DNA of 64,000 nucleotides from Aldehydirespirator sp965220645 (GTDB taxonomy: Bacteria; Actinomycetota; Acidimicrobiia; Acidimicrobiales; Aldehydirespiratoraceae): NCBI GenBank assembly GCA_965220645.1, contig OZ244836.1, positions 496,001 to 560,000 of the forward strand. The letters run 5' to 3'. Each line of letters begins with the position of its first letter. Position 1 is the stretch's first letter. Positions 1 to 9,470 of this stretch are shown here, one piece after another. The notes under the pieces were generated by a model. That model saw only the letters and a list, made by a program, of their open reading frames with translations. It had not been told where the DNA came from and did no database searches. The position numbers and the translations under genes were made by a program.

Positions 1-276
1 CTGTTCGAGGAGCAGATCGTGGGCGGCCGGGGCTTCATCGCCATCGCGGCCTTGATCTTCGGTGGCTGGACGCTGCGGGGCGCGGTGGCCGGCTGCCTGC
101 TGTTCGGTGCGGTGGACTCGTTCCGGCTGAGCCTGCCGACGGTCGGCTACGAGGTGAACGCCGAGATGTTGCAGGCACTGCCCTTCGTGGTAACCATTGC
201 GACCGTGGCCGTATTCGCTCACCGGACCCGCCAGCCGGCCGCTCTGGCCCGTCCGTTCATCCGCGGTCTCACCTAG
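1..276 (+). CDS. ABC transporter permease, C-terminal end (nucleoside/simple-sugar type)
   Basis: Only the last 91 residues are present; the gene enters from the left edge in frame 1 and stops with TAG. The segment shows the glycine-rich GGRGFIAIAALIFGGW stretch followed by hydrophobic helices, which resembles the COG1079 (NupQ/YufQ-like) inner-membrane permeases that import nucleosides or sugars with a BMP-family lipoprotein. The final 20 residues are a short basic cytoplasmic tail. The partner permease, ATPase and binding protein must lie left of the window. Family assignment is good; substrate cannot be told. Confidence 0.75.
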   Translation: MFEEQIVGGRGFIAIAALIFGGWTLRGAVAGCLLFGAVDSFRLSLPTVGYEVNAEMLQALPFVVTIATVAVFAHRTRQPAALARPFIRGLT

Positions 277-301
277 AGGCCGAGATCTGCCAGGAGGACA
301 C

Positions 302-967
302 ATGAAGCCGGAGGGTGGCGGCACCGACGACCGCAGGAGCTTGCGGTCCCGGATCATTCTGGTGGCCGTGGTGGCGGTGGTGGTCGTGCTCTGGGTGATG
401 TCGGGGCTCGGCGCGATCGAGGTGCCCTACCTGTTCTCGGGCACCGATGCCACCAGGCTGGTGGTGAGCGACGAGTCCGACGACTGCCGGATGGCTGGGC
501 GGGACTGGGGCGAGCGGTGCGACGCCGCCGCCGACATCTCCACCGTCACCGTGTGGCGGGTGGGGCAGGGGACCCTGATGCTCGAGCTGGAGCTGGCCGA
601 GGCTCCGGAGCTCGGGCCCGACGTGGAGTGGACAACCGACTTCTTCGCGGAGGCGCAGAACGCCTTCACCGACCACGGCATCATCTGCGGGCTGTCCAAC
701 GTGGTCGAGGGCGGTGAGCCCCGGACCGAGGCGGTCGCGTATGCGCTGGAGTTCCGCTTCTCGACCGAGCAACTGGGTTCCGAGGCCTGCGACGGCTGGC
801 TGGAGGGCTCGACGGTGAGCTTCGCCGTCGATGTGACCGGGCAGCCCGTCGATGCCCAGTTCCGGCTGAGGGGCTTCGTGCGGCTGGAGTATCCCGGCGA
901 TCCGGACCATTTCGGGTCCGACGACGACTTCATAGTCAGGACGACACTGGCCGACCTGCCCCGTTGA
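302..967 (+). CDS. Membrane-anchored extracytoplasmic protein of unknown function
   Basis: A 221-residue protein. The ATG is chosen because an AGGAGG ribosome site sits at 292-297, four bases upstream; the open frame extends further left but that part overlaps the permease. The N-terminal 14 residues are hydrophilic, then about 25 very hydrophobic residues (positions 15-40) form a signal anchor. The rest is acidic and contains four cysteines that could pair outside the membrane. It follows the permease by 25 bases and may be co-transcribed. I do not recognise a family. Confidence 0.7.
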   Translation: MKPEGGGTDDRRSLRSRIILVAVVAVVVVLWVMSGLGAIEVPYLFSGTDATRLVVSDESDDCRMAGRDWGERCDAAADISTVTVWRVGQGTLMLELELAEAPELGPDVEWTTDFFAEAQNAFTDHGIICGLSNVVEGGEPRTEAVAYALEFRFSTEQLGSEACDGWLEGSTVSFAVDVTGQPVDAQFRLRGFVRLEYPGDPDHFGSDDDFIVRTTLADLPR

Positions 968-983
968 TCGGCCGCTGACCGCA

Positions 984-1967
984 CTAACGACCGGTGGCGA
1001 TGGAGACCACCTCGGTCAGCAGCTCGCGGTTGGCGGCCGGACCGGGCGAGATGATGTTGACGAAGAAGGCGTTGAGACGGTGCGCGCCGATCAGGTGCTC
1101 CAGCTGGCTGCGGCACTCCGCGGGTGTGCCCGCGATCTGGTACTCGGCCACCAGCTCGTCGGTGACGAGCTGGCCCACGGCTTCGGGGCCGCCTTCAGTG
1201 AAGGCCTGCTTCAGGCCGGCTATCTCGGCTTCGCTGAGGCCGAGGTTCTTGAGGATCCGGGGCGGGCTGTCCATGATGGCGTAGCCGTAGAGGTGCTTGG
1301 CCTCCTCGATCATCTCGGGCTTGTACGCCAAGCGGTCCAGGTAGACGCGGGTCAGCGGGGAACCGGCCCGAGCCGCATGGCGGGCCTGCTCAGCCAGGCC
1401 GAAGGCGTCGCCGAGATCGGACTTGACCATCAGCACCAAACCGTCGGCGTGGGCGCCGGCCAGGGCCAGCATCTTCTCGCCGCGGGCGGCAACCCAGATT
1501 GGGATCGAGTGAGTGCCCGTGCTCAGTTGGGCACCCTCCAGCGAGAGTCTCCGTCCCCGCCAGGTGACCGGCTCGCCCCGCCACAGCAACCGCAGTGCTT
1601 CGATCGTGTCGGTCATCACCGCCAGGGGAGCAGAGCGCTCGATCCCCATCGGATGCAGCACCATGGTGCCGCCGGCCACCAGCGTCACGAAGGCCCGGCC
1701 CCCGCTCATCTCGTCGACGGTGGCGATCGCGGTCGCGGTGGCGGCCGGGTGGCGGGTGTAGGGGTTGGTAACCGCCCCCAGGCGGATGGTGCTGGTGGCC
1801 CGGGCCGCCGCGCCGAGCACGGCGTACACGTCGAGCATCAGGCCCTCGTCGGCCACCATGCAGTACGAGTAGCCGAGTTCCTCGGCCGTCACGACGATGT
1901 CGATCAGTTCGGCCGAGCCCATCGTCGGCACGATCTGCAGGCCGAGGGCGACCTCGCCGCCGCTCAC
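984..1967 (-). CDS. Mer-like F420-dependent (luciferase-like) oxidoreductase
   Basis: A 327-residue protein of the luciferase-like/LLM superfamily. Residues 67-74 read TNPYTRHP, the signature of the branch that contains methylene-tetrahydromethanopterin reductase (Mer) and many actinobacterial F420 enzymes; the C-terminal part (GTPAECRSQLEHLI) is the usual LLM ending. The start is GTG at 1967, overlapping the upstream SDR stop as GTGA, so translation is probably coupled. It is the last gene of the Mch-SDR-Mer block. Known of the family: hydride transfer from F420H2 or flavin. Inferred: it acts on the same carrier as the Mch homologue. It could equally be an unrelated F420 monooxygenase or reductase. 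Confidence 0.8.
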   Translation of the reverse strand: MSGGEVALGLQIVPTMGSAELIDIVVTAEELGYSYCMVADEGLMLDVYAVLGAAARATSTIRLGAVTNPYTRHPAATATAIATVDEMSGGRAFVTLVAGGTMVLHPMGIERSAPLAVMTDTIEALRLLWRGEPVTWRGRRLSLEGAQLSTGTHSIPIWVAARGEKMLALAGAHADGLVLMVKSDLGDAFGLAEQARHAARAGSPLTRVYLDRLAYKPEMIEEAKHLYGYAIMDSPPRILKNLGLSEAEIAGLKQAFTEGGPEAVGQLVTDELVAEYQIAGTPAECRSQLEHLIGAHRLNAFFVNIISPGPAANRELLTEVVSIATGR

Positions 1968-2698
1968 GGCTCGGGATCGACCCAGGGGTCGTGGACGGGC
2001 CTGATGATGATCGGTCCGATGTCGATCCGACGGTCGGTGCCGACCAGGTCGGCCACCAGCTCGCCCACCCCGGCCGCGGGCATCATGCGGGCTCGCACCG
2101 ACTCGGGGGCCTTCTGCTCCCAGAGCTCGGTGTCGATCTGGGCGGGGCACAGCGTAATCACCCTGATGCCGCAGTCCCGTCCCTCCAGCCGCAGCACCTC
2201 ACCGAGTGCGTTGAGGCCGCCCTTGGACGCGGCATAGGCCGCGTTGCCCTCAAAGGGCTGCACCGCGGCGATGCTGCTGATCAGCACGATCTGGCCGCCG
2301 GAGTCGCTCAGTGCCTCCCAACCGGCCCGGGTGAGGGCCATGACCGCACTCAGATTGATGTCCAGAACCGAGTTCCAATGGTCGGCGGTCACCTCTGATG
2401 CTGCCGCCCTGTCGAAGGTGCCGGCGCTGTGCACGATCAGGTCGATGCGGCCGTGGGCGGCCAGCGTCTCCTCGACAACCCGCTCAGGCTCGCCGGGCTG
2501 AGTCAGGTCGGCCGCCACAGCCGTCGGGGATGGGTCCAGGTTCGCGGCCGCGGCCTGCAGGCGGTCCGGTCGGCGGCCCACCAGAACGCAGTGAGAGCCG
2601 CGAGCCGACAGCGCGGCGGCACAGGCTCGGCCGATGCCCGATCCGCCCCCGGTGACGATGGCCACGCCGGTGGACTCAGGGACGGTCATCGGCCTCAT
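1964..2698 (-). CDS. Short-chain dehydrogenase/reductase (SDR)
   Basis: A 244-residue classical SDR. It has the cofactor motif TGGGSGIG at residues 16-23, an NAG-equivalent HSAG near residue 90, catalytic Ser141/142, and YAASK with Tyr155 and Lys159. It starts with ATG at 2698, which overlaps the Mch stop codon as ATGA; a second Met three codons later is also possible. The 3' end overlaps the Mer-like gene by four bases. The enzyme should oxidise an alcohol or reduce a carbonyl with NAD(P). Because it sits between Mch and Mer homologues it might take the methylene-dehydrogenase position of a C1 pathway, but that is inference. Confidence 0.88.
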   Translation of the reverse strand: MRPMTVPESTGVAIVTGGGSGIGRACAAALSARGSHCVLVGRRPDRLQAAAANLDPSPTAVAADLTQPGEPERVVEETLAAHGRIDLIVHSAGTFDRAAASEVTADHWNSVLDINLSAVMALTRAGWEALSDSGGQIVLISSIAAVQPFEGNAAYAASKGGLNALGEVLRLEGRDCGIRVITLCPAQIDTELWEQKAPESVRARMMPAAGVGELVADLVGTDRRIDIGPIIIRPVHDPWVDPEP

Positions 2699-3654
2699 CC
2701 GAAGAACGAGGCAGTTAGCACCTCGTAGTTGATGAAGCCGGCGCTGAAGGTCCGGCCGCTGGCCAGGTTGGTGAGGTGGATCTCGGCCGGCGAGTGCAGC
2801 TCGATGGGTATCTCGTAGAAGTCCCGGCCGGCGTCCTCGTAGATCTCGATGAACGGACGGCCGTAGGCGGAGCAGGCGGCCGACACCACTCGCTCGACAA
2901 CGTCGGCGCACTGGTCGTCGTCGGCTTCGACGGTCACGTTGGAGATCCCGCCATAGAGCAGGCTGTCGTTGATACGGCCCATCGACACCAGGTCGTCATC
3001 CACCAGGGGCGGCACCACCCCCAAGCCGTACGCGTAGCGCAGACTCCGCAGGTCCATGCCCTCCTCGGCCAGCCGGTGAATGGACTGCTCCACGATGCGG
3101 GCCGCCACCTGCACCGCGGTGACCAGGCTGCGGTTGGGCGCGAACAACACGTACAGGTCCCCGGGACTGATCCGGCACGCCGAGGCGATCATGTCGGTCA
3201 TGGCCACCGGGATCGGCTCGGAGGCCTGGATGGCCACCACGACCTCGTAGTGGGCGTCGCGATAGTCGATCCACTCGAAGTAGTGGTCGAGGCTGTCGCG
3301 GTTCAGGGCCCGGCCCGGTCCGGCCAGGATGGCGGCGTGCTCGGTGCCGGGGGCTTGGAGGCGCCATCCCGCGATCTGCGATGCCACGCAGGCCTCGATG
3401 GGGTGGTCGATCATCACCCGCACCGCGGTGAGCATGCGACCGTTGAGGTCGAAGGGCTCGTAGCTGACGATGCCGAGGCCGCCCAGGCTGGCCAGGGTGT
3501 AGAGCTGAGCAGCCCGCCAGCCTCCCTTGGCCTCGAGTCCCATGTCGATGACGGTGGTGCCGTTGTCGAGCCGGTCGACGATCACGCCCAGCGCATCGGC
3601 CTCGTCCAGGATTAGCCGCACCGTCTTCATCGCTTCACGGTTGATGCTGATCAT
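2695..3654 (-). CDS. mch: Methenyl-tetrahydromethanopterin cyclohydrolase (Mch) homologue
   Basis: A 319-residue protein matching Mch along its whole length (family length about 315-325). Visible family motifs: SQIAGW (92-97), GPGRAL (112-117), DLYVLFAPNRSLV (166-178), VSMGRINDSLLYGG (223-236) and the C-terminal DFYEI/SPAEI/EVLTASF blocks. Arg186 and Glu189 keep the Arg-x2-Glu spacing of the catalytic pair described for archaeal Mch. Start ATG at 3654 follows a purine-rich GAGGAGAG site. Mch converts methenyl-H4MPT to formyl-H4MPT in methanogens and methylotrophs; it is unusual in an actinobacterial-looking genome, and no formaldehyde-activating enzyme, MtdB or formyltransferase is present in this window. 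The real substrate is therefore open. Confidence 0.87.
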   Translation of the reverse strand: MISINREAMKTVRLILDEADALGVIVDRLDNGTTVIDMGLEAKGGWRAAQLYTLASLGGLGIVSYEPFDLNGRMLTAVRVMIDHPIEACVASQIAGWRLQAPGTEHAAILAGPGRALNRDSLDHYFEWIDYRDAHYEVVVAIQASEPIPVAMTDMIASACRISPGDLYVLFAPNRSLVTAVQVAARIVEQSIHRLAEEGMDLRSLRYAYGLGVVPPLVDDDLVSMGRINDSLLYGGISNVTVEADDDQCADVVERVVSAACSAYGRPFIEIYEDAGRDFYEIPIELHSPAEIHLTNLASGRTFSAGFINYEVLTASFFG

Positions 3655-3746
3655 CTCTCTCCTCTCATCTCTCTCCTCACGGGCGTTCTGGGCGTGGTTG
3701 TGCGCCCAGACGGCCGATTTCTGCACACAGAACACCCGGAGCCATG
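3655..3746 (-). promoter_or_regulatory. Intergenic leader before mch with two dyads
   Basis: This is the only long gap inside the 0.98-7.5 kb minus-strand gene series. It holds two perfect dyads: TGGGCG-N8-CGCCCA (3689-3708) and TTCTG-CACA-CAGAA (3719-3732), followed on the minus strand by two purine-rich ribosome-site-like stretches. It may carry a separate promoter, an operator or an attenuator for the mch block. No clear -35/-10 pair is visible. Confidence 0.4.
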
Positions 3747-4523
3747 TCAGGCGGGGGTGGACTCGCGGGCTCCCAGAGCGGCGTCGACGGGGATGATGGC
3801 GCCGTTCAGATAGCTGGCCTCGCTCGATGCCGCGAACAAGATGGCCGCAGTGATCTCCTCGGGCCGCCCGAAGCGGCCTTCGGGTATGTGGCGCTGGATC
3901 GCGGTCTGAAGGTCGGGGTCCCGCATCCCGGCCAGCAAGGCCTCGGTGGCGATGAGTCCGGGCGCCACCGCGTTGACCCTCACCCCCTTGGGCCCCAGCT
4001 CCAGGGCCATGGCCCGGGTCAGCCCCTCGACCGCACCCTTGGACGCGATGTAGGCGCAGCGGTTCACCACCCCGAGCCGGGCCAGGATCGAGCTGACGTG
4101 GACGATGGCGCCCCGGCCCCGCTCCACCATGCCGGCCGCCACCAGCTGGCTCAGCTGGAACAGCCCTCGCACATTTGCCTGCCAGACCGTGTCGAAGGCT
4201 TCCAACGACAGGTCGAACATCGACGAGCGGTCGATGAGGGCGGCGTTGTTGACCAGGATCGATACCGGCCCCAGCGAGGTTTCCACTTCGCGGGCGAGCC
4301 GGGCCACGTCGGCCTCGTCTCCGATGTCGGCCTGGAACACCTCGGCCGTTCCGCCCGCGTCGACGATGGCCTGGCGGGTGGCGGCAGCGCCTGGTTCGTC
4401 GCTGCGATAGTTGACGGCGACGCGGGCCCCTTCGGCCGCGAAGGCGTGGGCGGTGGCCGCGCCGATTCCCCTGGACGAGCCGGTGACCAGCACAGTGTCA
4501 CCCTCGAACCGATCTGGTCGCAT
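3747..4523 (-). CDS. SDR family oxidoreductase (FabG-like)
   Basis: A 258-residue SDR with TGSSRGIG close to the N terminus, NNAA near the middle, and an SSI...YIASK active site. The C-terminal GRPEEI and SYLNGA motifs are typical of FabG-type dehydrogenases. The ATG at 4523 lies two bases after the lipoyl-protein stop (TGATCATG), so it belongs to the E1/lipoyl operon. Likely role: NAD(P)-dependent oxidation of a hydroxy intermediate to the oxo-acid substrate of the E1 complex. The exact substrate is not readable. Confidence 0.88.
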   Translation of the reverse strand: MRPDRFEGDTVLVTGSSRGIGAATAHAFAAEGARVAVNYRSDEPGAAATRQAIVDAGGTAEVFQADIGDEADVARLAREVETSLGPVSILVNNAALIDRSSMFDLSLEAFDTVWQANVRGLFQLSQLVAAGMVERGRGAIVHVSSILARLGVVNRCAYIASKGAVEGLTRAMALELGPKGVRVNAVAPGLIATEALLAGMRDPDLQTAIQRHIPEGRFGRPEEITAAILFAASSEASYLNGAIIPVDAALGARESTPA

Positions 4524-4525
4524 GA

Positions 4526-4795
4526 TCAGTGCCCGCCGATGGCCGCAGCCTCGGCCTCGTTGTCGGCGATCACGGCCAGCACCGTGCCCACATCGACGGT
4601 CTCGTCCTCGTCGACCAGGATCCGGGCCACCACCCCGGCGCACGGGGCCTCCAGTTCGTTCTCGACTTTCTCGGTCTCCACCTCGGCGATCAGCTCGCCC
4701 TCCACCACATGGTCGCCCTCGTCGACGTACCAGGCCACAACGGTGCCGTCCTCCATGGTCAGCCCCCATTTCGGCAGTATCACATTGGTGGCCAT
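4526..4795 (-). CDS. Stand-alone lipoyl-domain protein
   Basis: An 89-residue protein that is only a biotinyl/lipoyl domain. The attachment site is EVETEKVENE with Lys43; the preceding MEDGTVVAWYVDEGDHV is the usual E2 lipoyl hairpin region. There is no peripheral-subunit-binding domain and no catalytic acyltransferase domain, so it is a carrier like an isolated E2 arm or a glycine-cleavage H protein. It lies 26 bases after the E1-beta gene and two bases before the SDR. It should receive the acyl or aldehyde group from the E1 pair. No separate E2 or E3 gene is seen in the window. Confidence 0.88.
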   Translation of the reverse strand: MATNVILPKWGLTMEDGTVVAWYVDEGDHVVEGELIAEVETEKVENELEAPCAGVVARILVDEDETVDVGTVLAVIADNEAEAAAIGGH

Positions 4796-4821
4796 TCAGC
4801 TCTCCTCGCCAATCACTGGGA

Positions 4822-5891
4822 TCAATACCGGGCTGCGGTTCCGATGGCTGCGGCGATGTCGTCGGTGCCGGGCAGCACGATGTCCTCGAGGGGTACCGAG
4901 AAGGGGATGGGCGTGTCGAGACCGTCCACCCGCACCACCGGGCCCCGCAGATCGGCGAAGCACTCCTCGCTGATGCGGGCGCTCAACTCGGCGCCGAGCC
5001 CACCGATGCGGGGCGCCTCGTTGGCCACCACCACCCGGCCGGTCTTGGTTGCCGAGGCCAGCACGGTGGCAGCGTCGTAGGGCCGGATCGTCCGCAGGTC
5101 GACCACCTCGACGGAGATGCCGTCGGCGGCGGCCCTCTCAGCCGCCTCCAGTGCCATCGGCACCATCCGCATGGCCGCCACCACGGTCACGTCGCTGCCC
5201 TCACGGGCGACTGCGGCGATGCCCAGTGGCGTGGTGTAGTACTCGGGCGGCACCTCGGCCCGGCTGCGGTACAGGGCCTTGTGCTCCAGGAACAGCACCG
5301 GGTCGTCGCTGTCGATCGAGGCCAGCAGCAGACCCTTGGCGTCAATCGGGTTCGACGGGGCCACGATCACGATGCCGGGCACGTTCAGGAACCAGCCCTC
5401 CACGCTCTGGGAGTGGTGCGGACCGCCTCCGAACCCGCCCCCGCAGGCAGTGCGGATCACCAGGGGAGCCTTGAACTGCCCGTCGAACATGTAGTGGAGC
5501 TTGGCCACGTTGTTGACGACCTGGTCGTAGCACTCGGCGATGAAGTCGGCGAACATGATCTCGGCCACTGGGCGCATGCCGACCATGGCCGCTCCCGCGC
5601 AGGTACCGATAATGGCCGCTTCCGACAGCGGAGTGTCGCGCACCCGCTCGGGTCCGTACTTGGCCAGCATTCCCTTGGTCACGCCGAAGTCGCCGCCCAT
5701 CTCGGCGATGTCCTCGCCGATGAGGAACATCTCGGCGTGCTTCTCCATGGCGAGGTCCAAGGCGTTGTTGAGGGCTTTGGTGAAGCTGGCCTTGCGAACC
5801 CTGTCCCTCGGCTTGCGGGGCTCCCTCCGCTTGCGGGCCAGTTCAGGCGGTGCGGTCGGGGCCTCGGCACCGGCGGAGACTTCTGAGGCGG

Positions 5892-5895
<4 letters not shown>
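4822..5895 (-). CDS. 2-oxoacid dehydrogenase-type E1 beta subunit
   Basis: A 357-residue transketolase-like pyrimidine-binding and C-terminal domain protein, similar to PdhB/AcoB. Motifs include FLIGEDIAEMGG, RVRDTPLSEAAI and ADFIAECYDQVVNN. The first 35 residues are an Ala/Arg-rich extension not usual in the family. The ATG at 5895 overlaps the E1-alpha stop as ATGA, supporting translational coupling and a 1:1 complex. With E1-alpha it forms the thiamine-diphosphate active site that decarboxylates a 2-oxo acid or cleaves acetoin. Substrate is uncertain. Confidence 0.9.
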
Positions 5896-6868
<973 letters not shown>

Positions 6869-6869
<1 letters not shown>

Positions 6870-7543
6870 TACGGCTCCTCCTGATTGTCGGTGAATTGGG
6901 ACCATGGGATGCGGGGCAAGAAGTAGGCGCCATCGTCCACCGTGCGAAGGAAGGTCCGCAAACCGAGCCGGCCGATGGGTCCGAGCCGCCGCGGGTCGAT
7001 ACGGCCCTCGCCGTCGCGGATGGCGGAGTCGTAGGCCACCCAGACCACCTCGGCGATCACCAGGTGGACCTCCCCGAAGGGCAGGCCCGGCGTGCCCAGG
7101 TCCACCACCCTGCGCACCTCGCACTCGAGGCGGGCCAGGGCCTCGCCGATGGCCGGCGACGTGACCGTGGTGGCCGGCACCGGGGTCCATCCGGCCAGCT
7201 CGAACTCGTCCACCTCCGCGGGCGCTTCCATGGCCACGGTCTCTATCCGGTCGCGGAACTCCTCGGTGGTGACGTTGACCACGAAGTCGCCGCTGGCCAT
7301 CGCGTTGGTGTAGGTGTGCTTGAGCTGCCCGTCCTCGCGCAGGCCCATGGTGATGCCGAGCAGCATCGGATCACCGGTAATGGGCAGGTAGTAGCTCATG
7401 GGCGCGATGTTGGCGACGCCGGTGGGACTGCGGGTCGAGACCATGGCGATGGGCCGGGGCACGACCAGCTGGGACAGCATGTACTGCCTGTCCATCGGCG
7501 GGTGCTCGGCCGGGTTGAAGGTGACGGTGCGCTCAGGGTCCAC
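6869..7543 (-). CDS. Flavin reductase-like FMN-binding split-barrel protein
   Basis: A 224-residue protein of the flavin-reductase/FMN-binding split-barrel family. Visible features are RPIAMVSTRSPTGVANIAPMSYY near residues 30-52, DFVVN, and the FGEVH strand late in the domain. It starts with GTG at 7543; no strong ribosome site is seen. It is the first gene of the E1/lipoyl operon (one-base overlap with E1-alpha). Family members reduce or bind FMN for a partner oxygenase, or are F420-binding relatives. The partner could be one of the LLM enzymes, which is inference. Confidence 0.82.
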
Positions 7544-7677
7544 TGTTGGTTGTCACGGTTGGCGTCGCATTCCTCGACAGCTGCTCAGCGACGAACCGGG
7601 CGCTGCCGCGGCAGTATCCGGTGCGGTCCCGAAGCTAGCGCTGGGCTTGCAGCGTCCTGCCATCGGGAACAGCCGGA

Positions 7678-9357
7678 TCAGAGGCCGGTAAACGCCTGCA
7701 GGGCGGCGCCGACGCTCAGGCACAGGGCGTCGGCATGGCGCGGGGTGACGATCTGGACGGCTGCGGGCCGCCCGTCGTCGAGTCCGGCCGGCACCACGAG
7801 AGCGGGATGGCCGGTGACGTTGAGCGGAAGGAAGTTGCGGGCCACCTTGTCGAGCCACAGCCGGTCACCGTCATCGAAGAAGGTGGCCGGATCGGGCGCC
7901 GAGGTCGGCGTGGCCGCGGTGACCAAGGCGTCCACGCGGTTGAACACTTCGTCGAGGTCGCGCTGAACAAGGGCTCTGGCCCGCAGCGCCTTGAGATAGT
8001 CCGAGGCGCTGGCTCGGGCGCCTGCCGCGAGCCGGTAGGCCGCGGAGGGCGTGAAGTTGCCGATGCGGTGAAGGTTGCTCACGTGGTGGGCGGCGAACTC
8101 CACCACGGTGATCAGCCAGGCGACGATGCCGGCCAGCTCGGCGTTGGGGAACGGGACCGGCTCGACCATGCAGCCGAGATCCTCGAGCCACCCCAGCGCG
8201 CCGGACAGGGCTGCGGCCACCCCTGGCGAGCTGCCTTCGGGGAGCCATCCGTCGGGAACGCCCACGCGAAGCCCCCGCATCGATGTCCCGATCGAGCCGT
8301 AGTGGGGAACCGGGCTCGCCGACGAGTAGGGATCGGCCAGGGATCGGCCCGCGATGACGCTCAGCACCAGCCCCAGGTCTTCGACGCTGCGGGCCATCGG
8401 ACCCACATGGTCCAGGGTCCAGGAAACCCCGAAGACGCCGTCGCGGGGCACCCGGCCGAACGTCGGCTTGAGGCCGTACACACCACAGTACGACGACGGC
8501 ACCCGGACCGAGCCGCCGGTGTCGGTGCCCAGCGCCACCGGAAAGAGCCCGGCCGCGAGGCCCGCGGCCGACCCCGATGAGCTTCCCCCCGCCCACCGGC
8601 CCGGCGCGTTGGGGTTGGCGACGCCGTGGCCGGTCTCGTCGCCGAAGGCGAACTCCGGCGTAGTTGTCTTGGCCAGGATCACCGCACCCGCCTCCCGCAG
8701 CCGGGCCACGACGGTGGCGTCGGCGTCAGGAACATGGTCGGCGAACAGCGGCGATCCGGCGGCGGTGCGCAGTCCCCGCGTGCTGATGATGTCCTTCACC
8801 CCGATCGGGACACCGTCCAGGGCCCCTGCGGTGCCCTCGCGCCATCGTGCCGCCGATTGGGCGGCCTGGGCTCTGGCGCCGTCGTCGTCTCGCGCCACTA
8901 CCGCACCGATGCCCGCGCCGGTGTCGTCGATGCGAGCCAGACAGGCCTCGACTACGTCGAGCGGGCGGAACGCTCCGGTCTCGTAGCCGTCCATCAAAGC
9001 CGAGGCGCTGAGGTCCGTGAGTTCACCGTTGGCCGATTCAGATGGGTGTGGCCGCGGCTGGTCTAGACCGCTTCCGCGGCCTAGGGGACCTGCGTCGCGG
9101 GAATCGGCTGGGCGAGTCCGAGGGTCGCACGCCGCAGGTCCGACGGTGTGAGGGAACGGTTCGTTCAGCGAGCGCAGCGCGGCGAGCTTGTCGCTCAGCG
9201 AGGCCTGGCCCGCGGCGGCCGAGGCCAGCAACTCCTCAGGGATATCCGGGGCACCGCCGACGACCACCCAAGGCTCGTCCACGCCCGAACCGTATAGCTG
9301 ATGCCGCGATCCGGGCTCAGCGGGCGGCGACTGCCGAGCAGCGCGGGTCGATGTCAT
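7678..9357 (-). CDS. Amidase-signature hydrolase (GatA-like fold)
   Basis: The amidase-signature domain covers roughly residue 110 to the end (559 residues with the upstream ATG). The Ser-cisSer-Lys triad is visible: Lys in GVPIGVKDII, then GGSSSGSAAG and GTDTGGSVR. It hydrolyses an amide, releasing ammonia. The first 110 residues are not typical: residues 27-62 look like genuine protein, while 63-108 are Pro/Arg-rich and poor. A GTG start at 9282 or a later start is possible. The gene is divergent from the Rieske cluster and 134 bases upstream of the flavin-reductase operon; that gap shows no gene. Confidence 0.82.
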   Translation of the reverse strand: MTSTRAARQSPPAEPGSRHQLYGSGVDEPWVVVGGAPDIPEELLASAAAGQASLSDKLAALRSLNEPFPHTVGPAACDPRTRPADSRDAGPLGRGSGLDQPRPHPSESANGELTDLSASALMDGYETGAFRPLDVVEACLARIDDTGAGIGAVVARDDDGARAQAAQSAARWREGTAGALDGVPIGVKDIISTRGLRTAAGSPLFADHVPDADATVVARLREAGAVILAKTTTPEFAFGDETGHGVANPNAPGRWAGGSSSGSAAGLAAGLFPVALGTDTGGSVRVPSSYCGVYGLKPTFGRVPRDGVFGVSWTLDHVGPMARSVEDLGLVLSVIAGRSLADPYSSASPVPHYGSIGTSMRGLRVGVPDGWLPEGSSPGVAAALSGALGWLEDLGCMVEPVPFPNAELAGIVAWLITVVEFAAHHVSNLHRIGNFTPSAAYRLAAGARASASDYLKALRARALVQRDLDEVFNRVDALVTAATPTSAPDPATFFDDGDRLWLDKVARNFLPLNVTGHPALVVPAGLDDGRPAAVQIVTPRHADALCLSVGAALQAFTGL

Positions 9358-9452
9358 CGGTGCCTCGCGTTGCCGCGCTGTCGCGTACTATCCCCCCGGA
9401 ACCCGGCTGGAGGCGGCTGACCTGCTCACCGACTGGATACGCGGTCAAGCGC

Positions 9453-9470
9453 GGTAGCTACCATCGCCCC
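9453..9470 (+). promoter_or_regulatory. Leaderless promoter with overlapping palindrome
   Basis: A perfect 10-base palindrome GGTAGCTACC (9453-9462) overlaps a TACCAT -10 box (9459-9464) placed exactly six bases before the ATG of the MBL/ferredoxin gene. The layout fits a leaderless transcript controlled by a repressor covering the -10. The 113-base interval to the amidase start is shared by two divergent genes. Confidence 0.5.
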
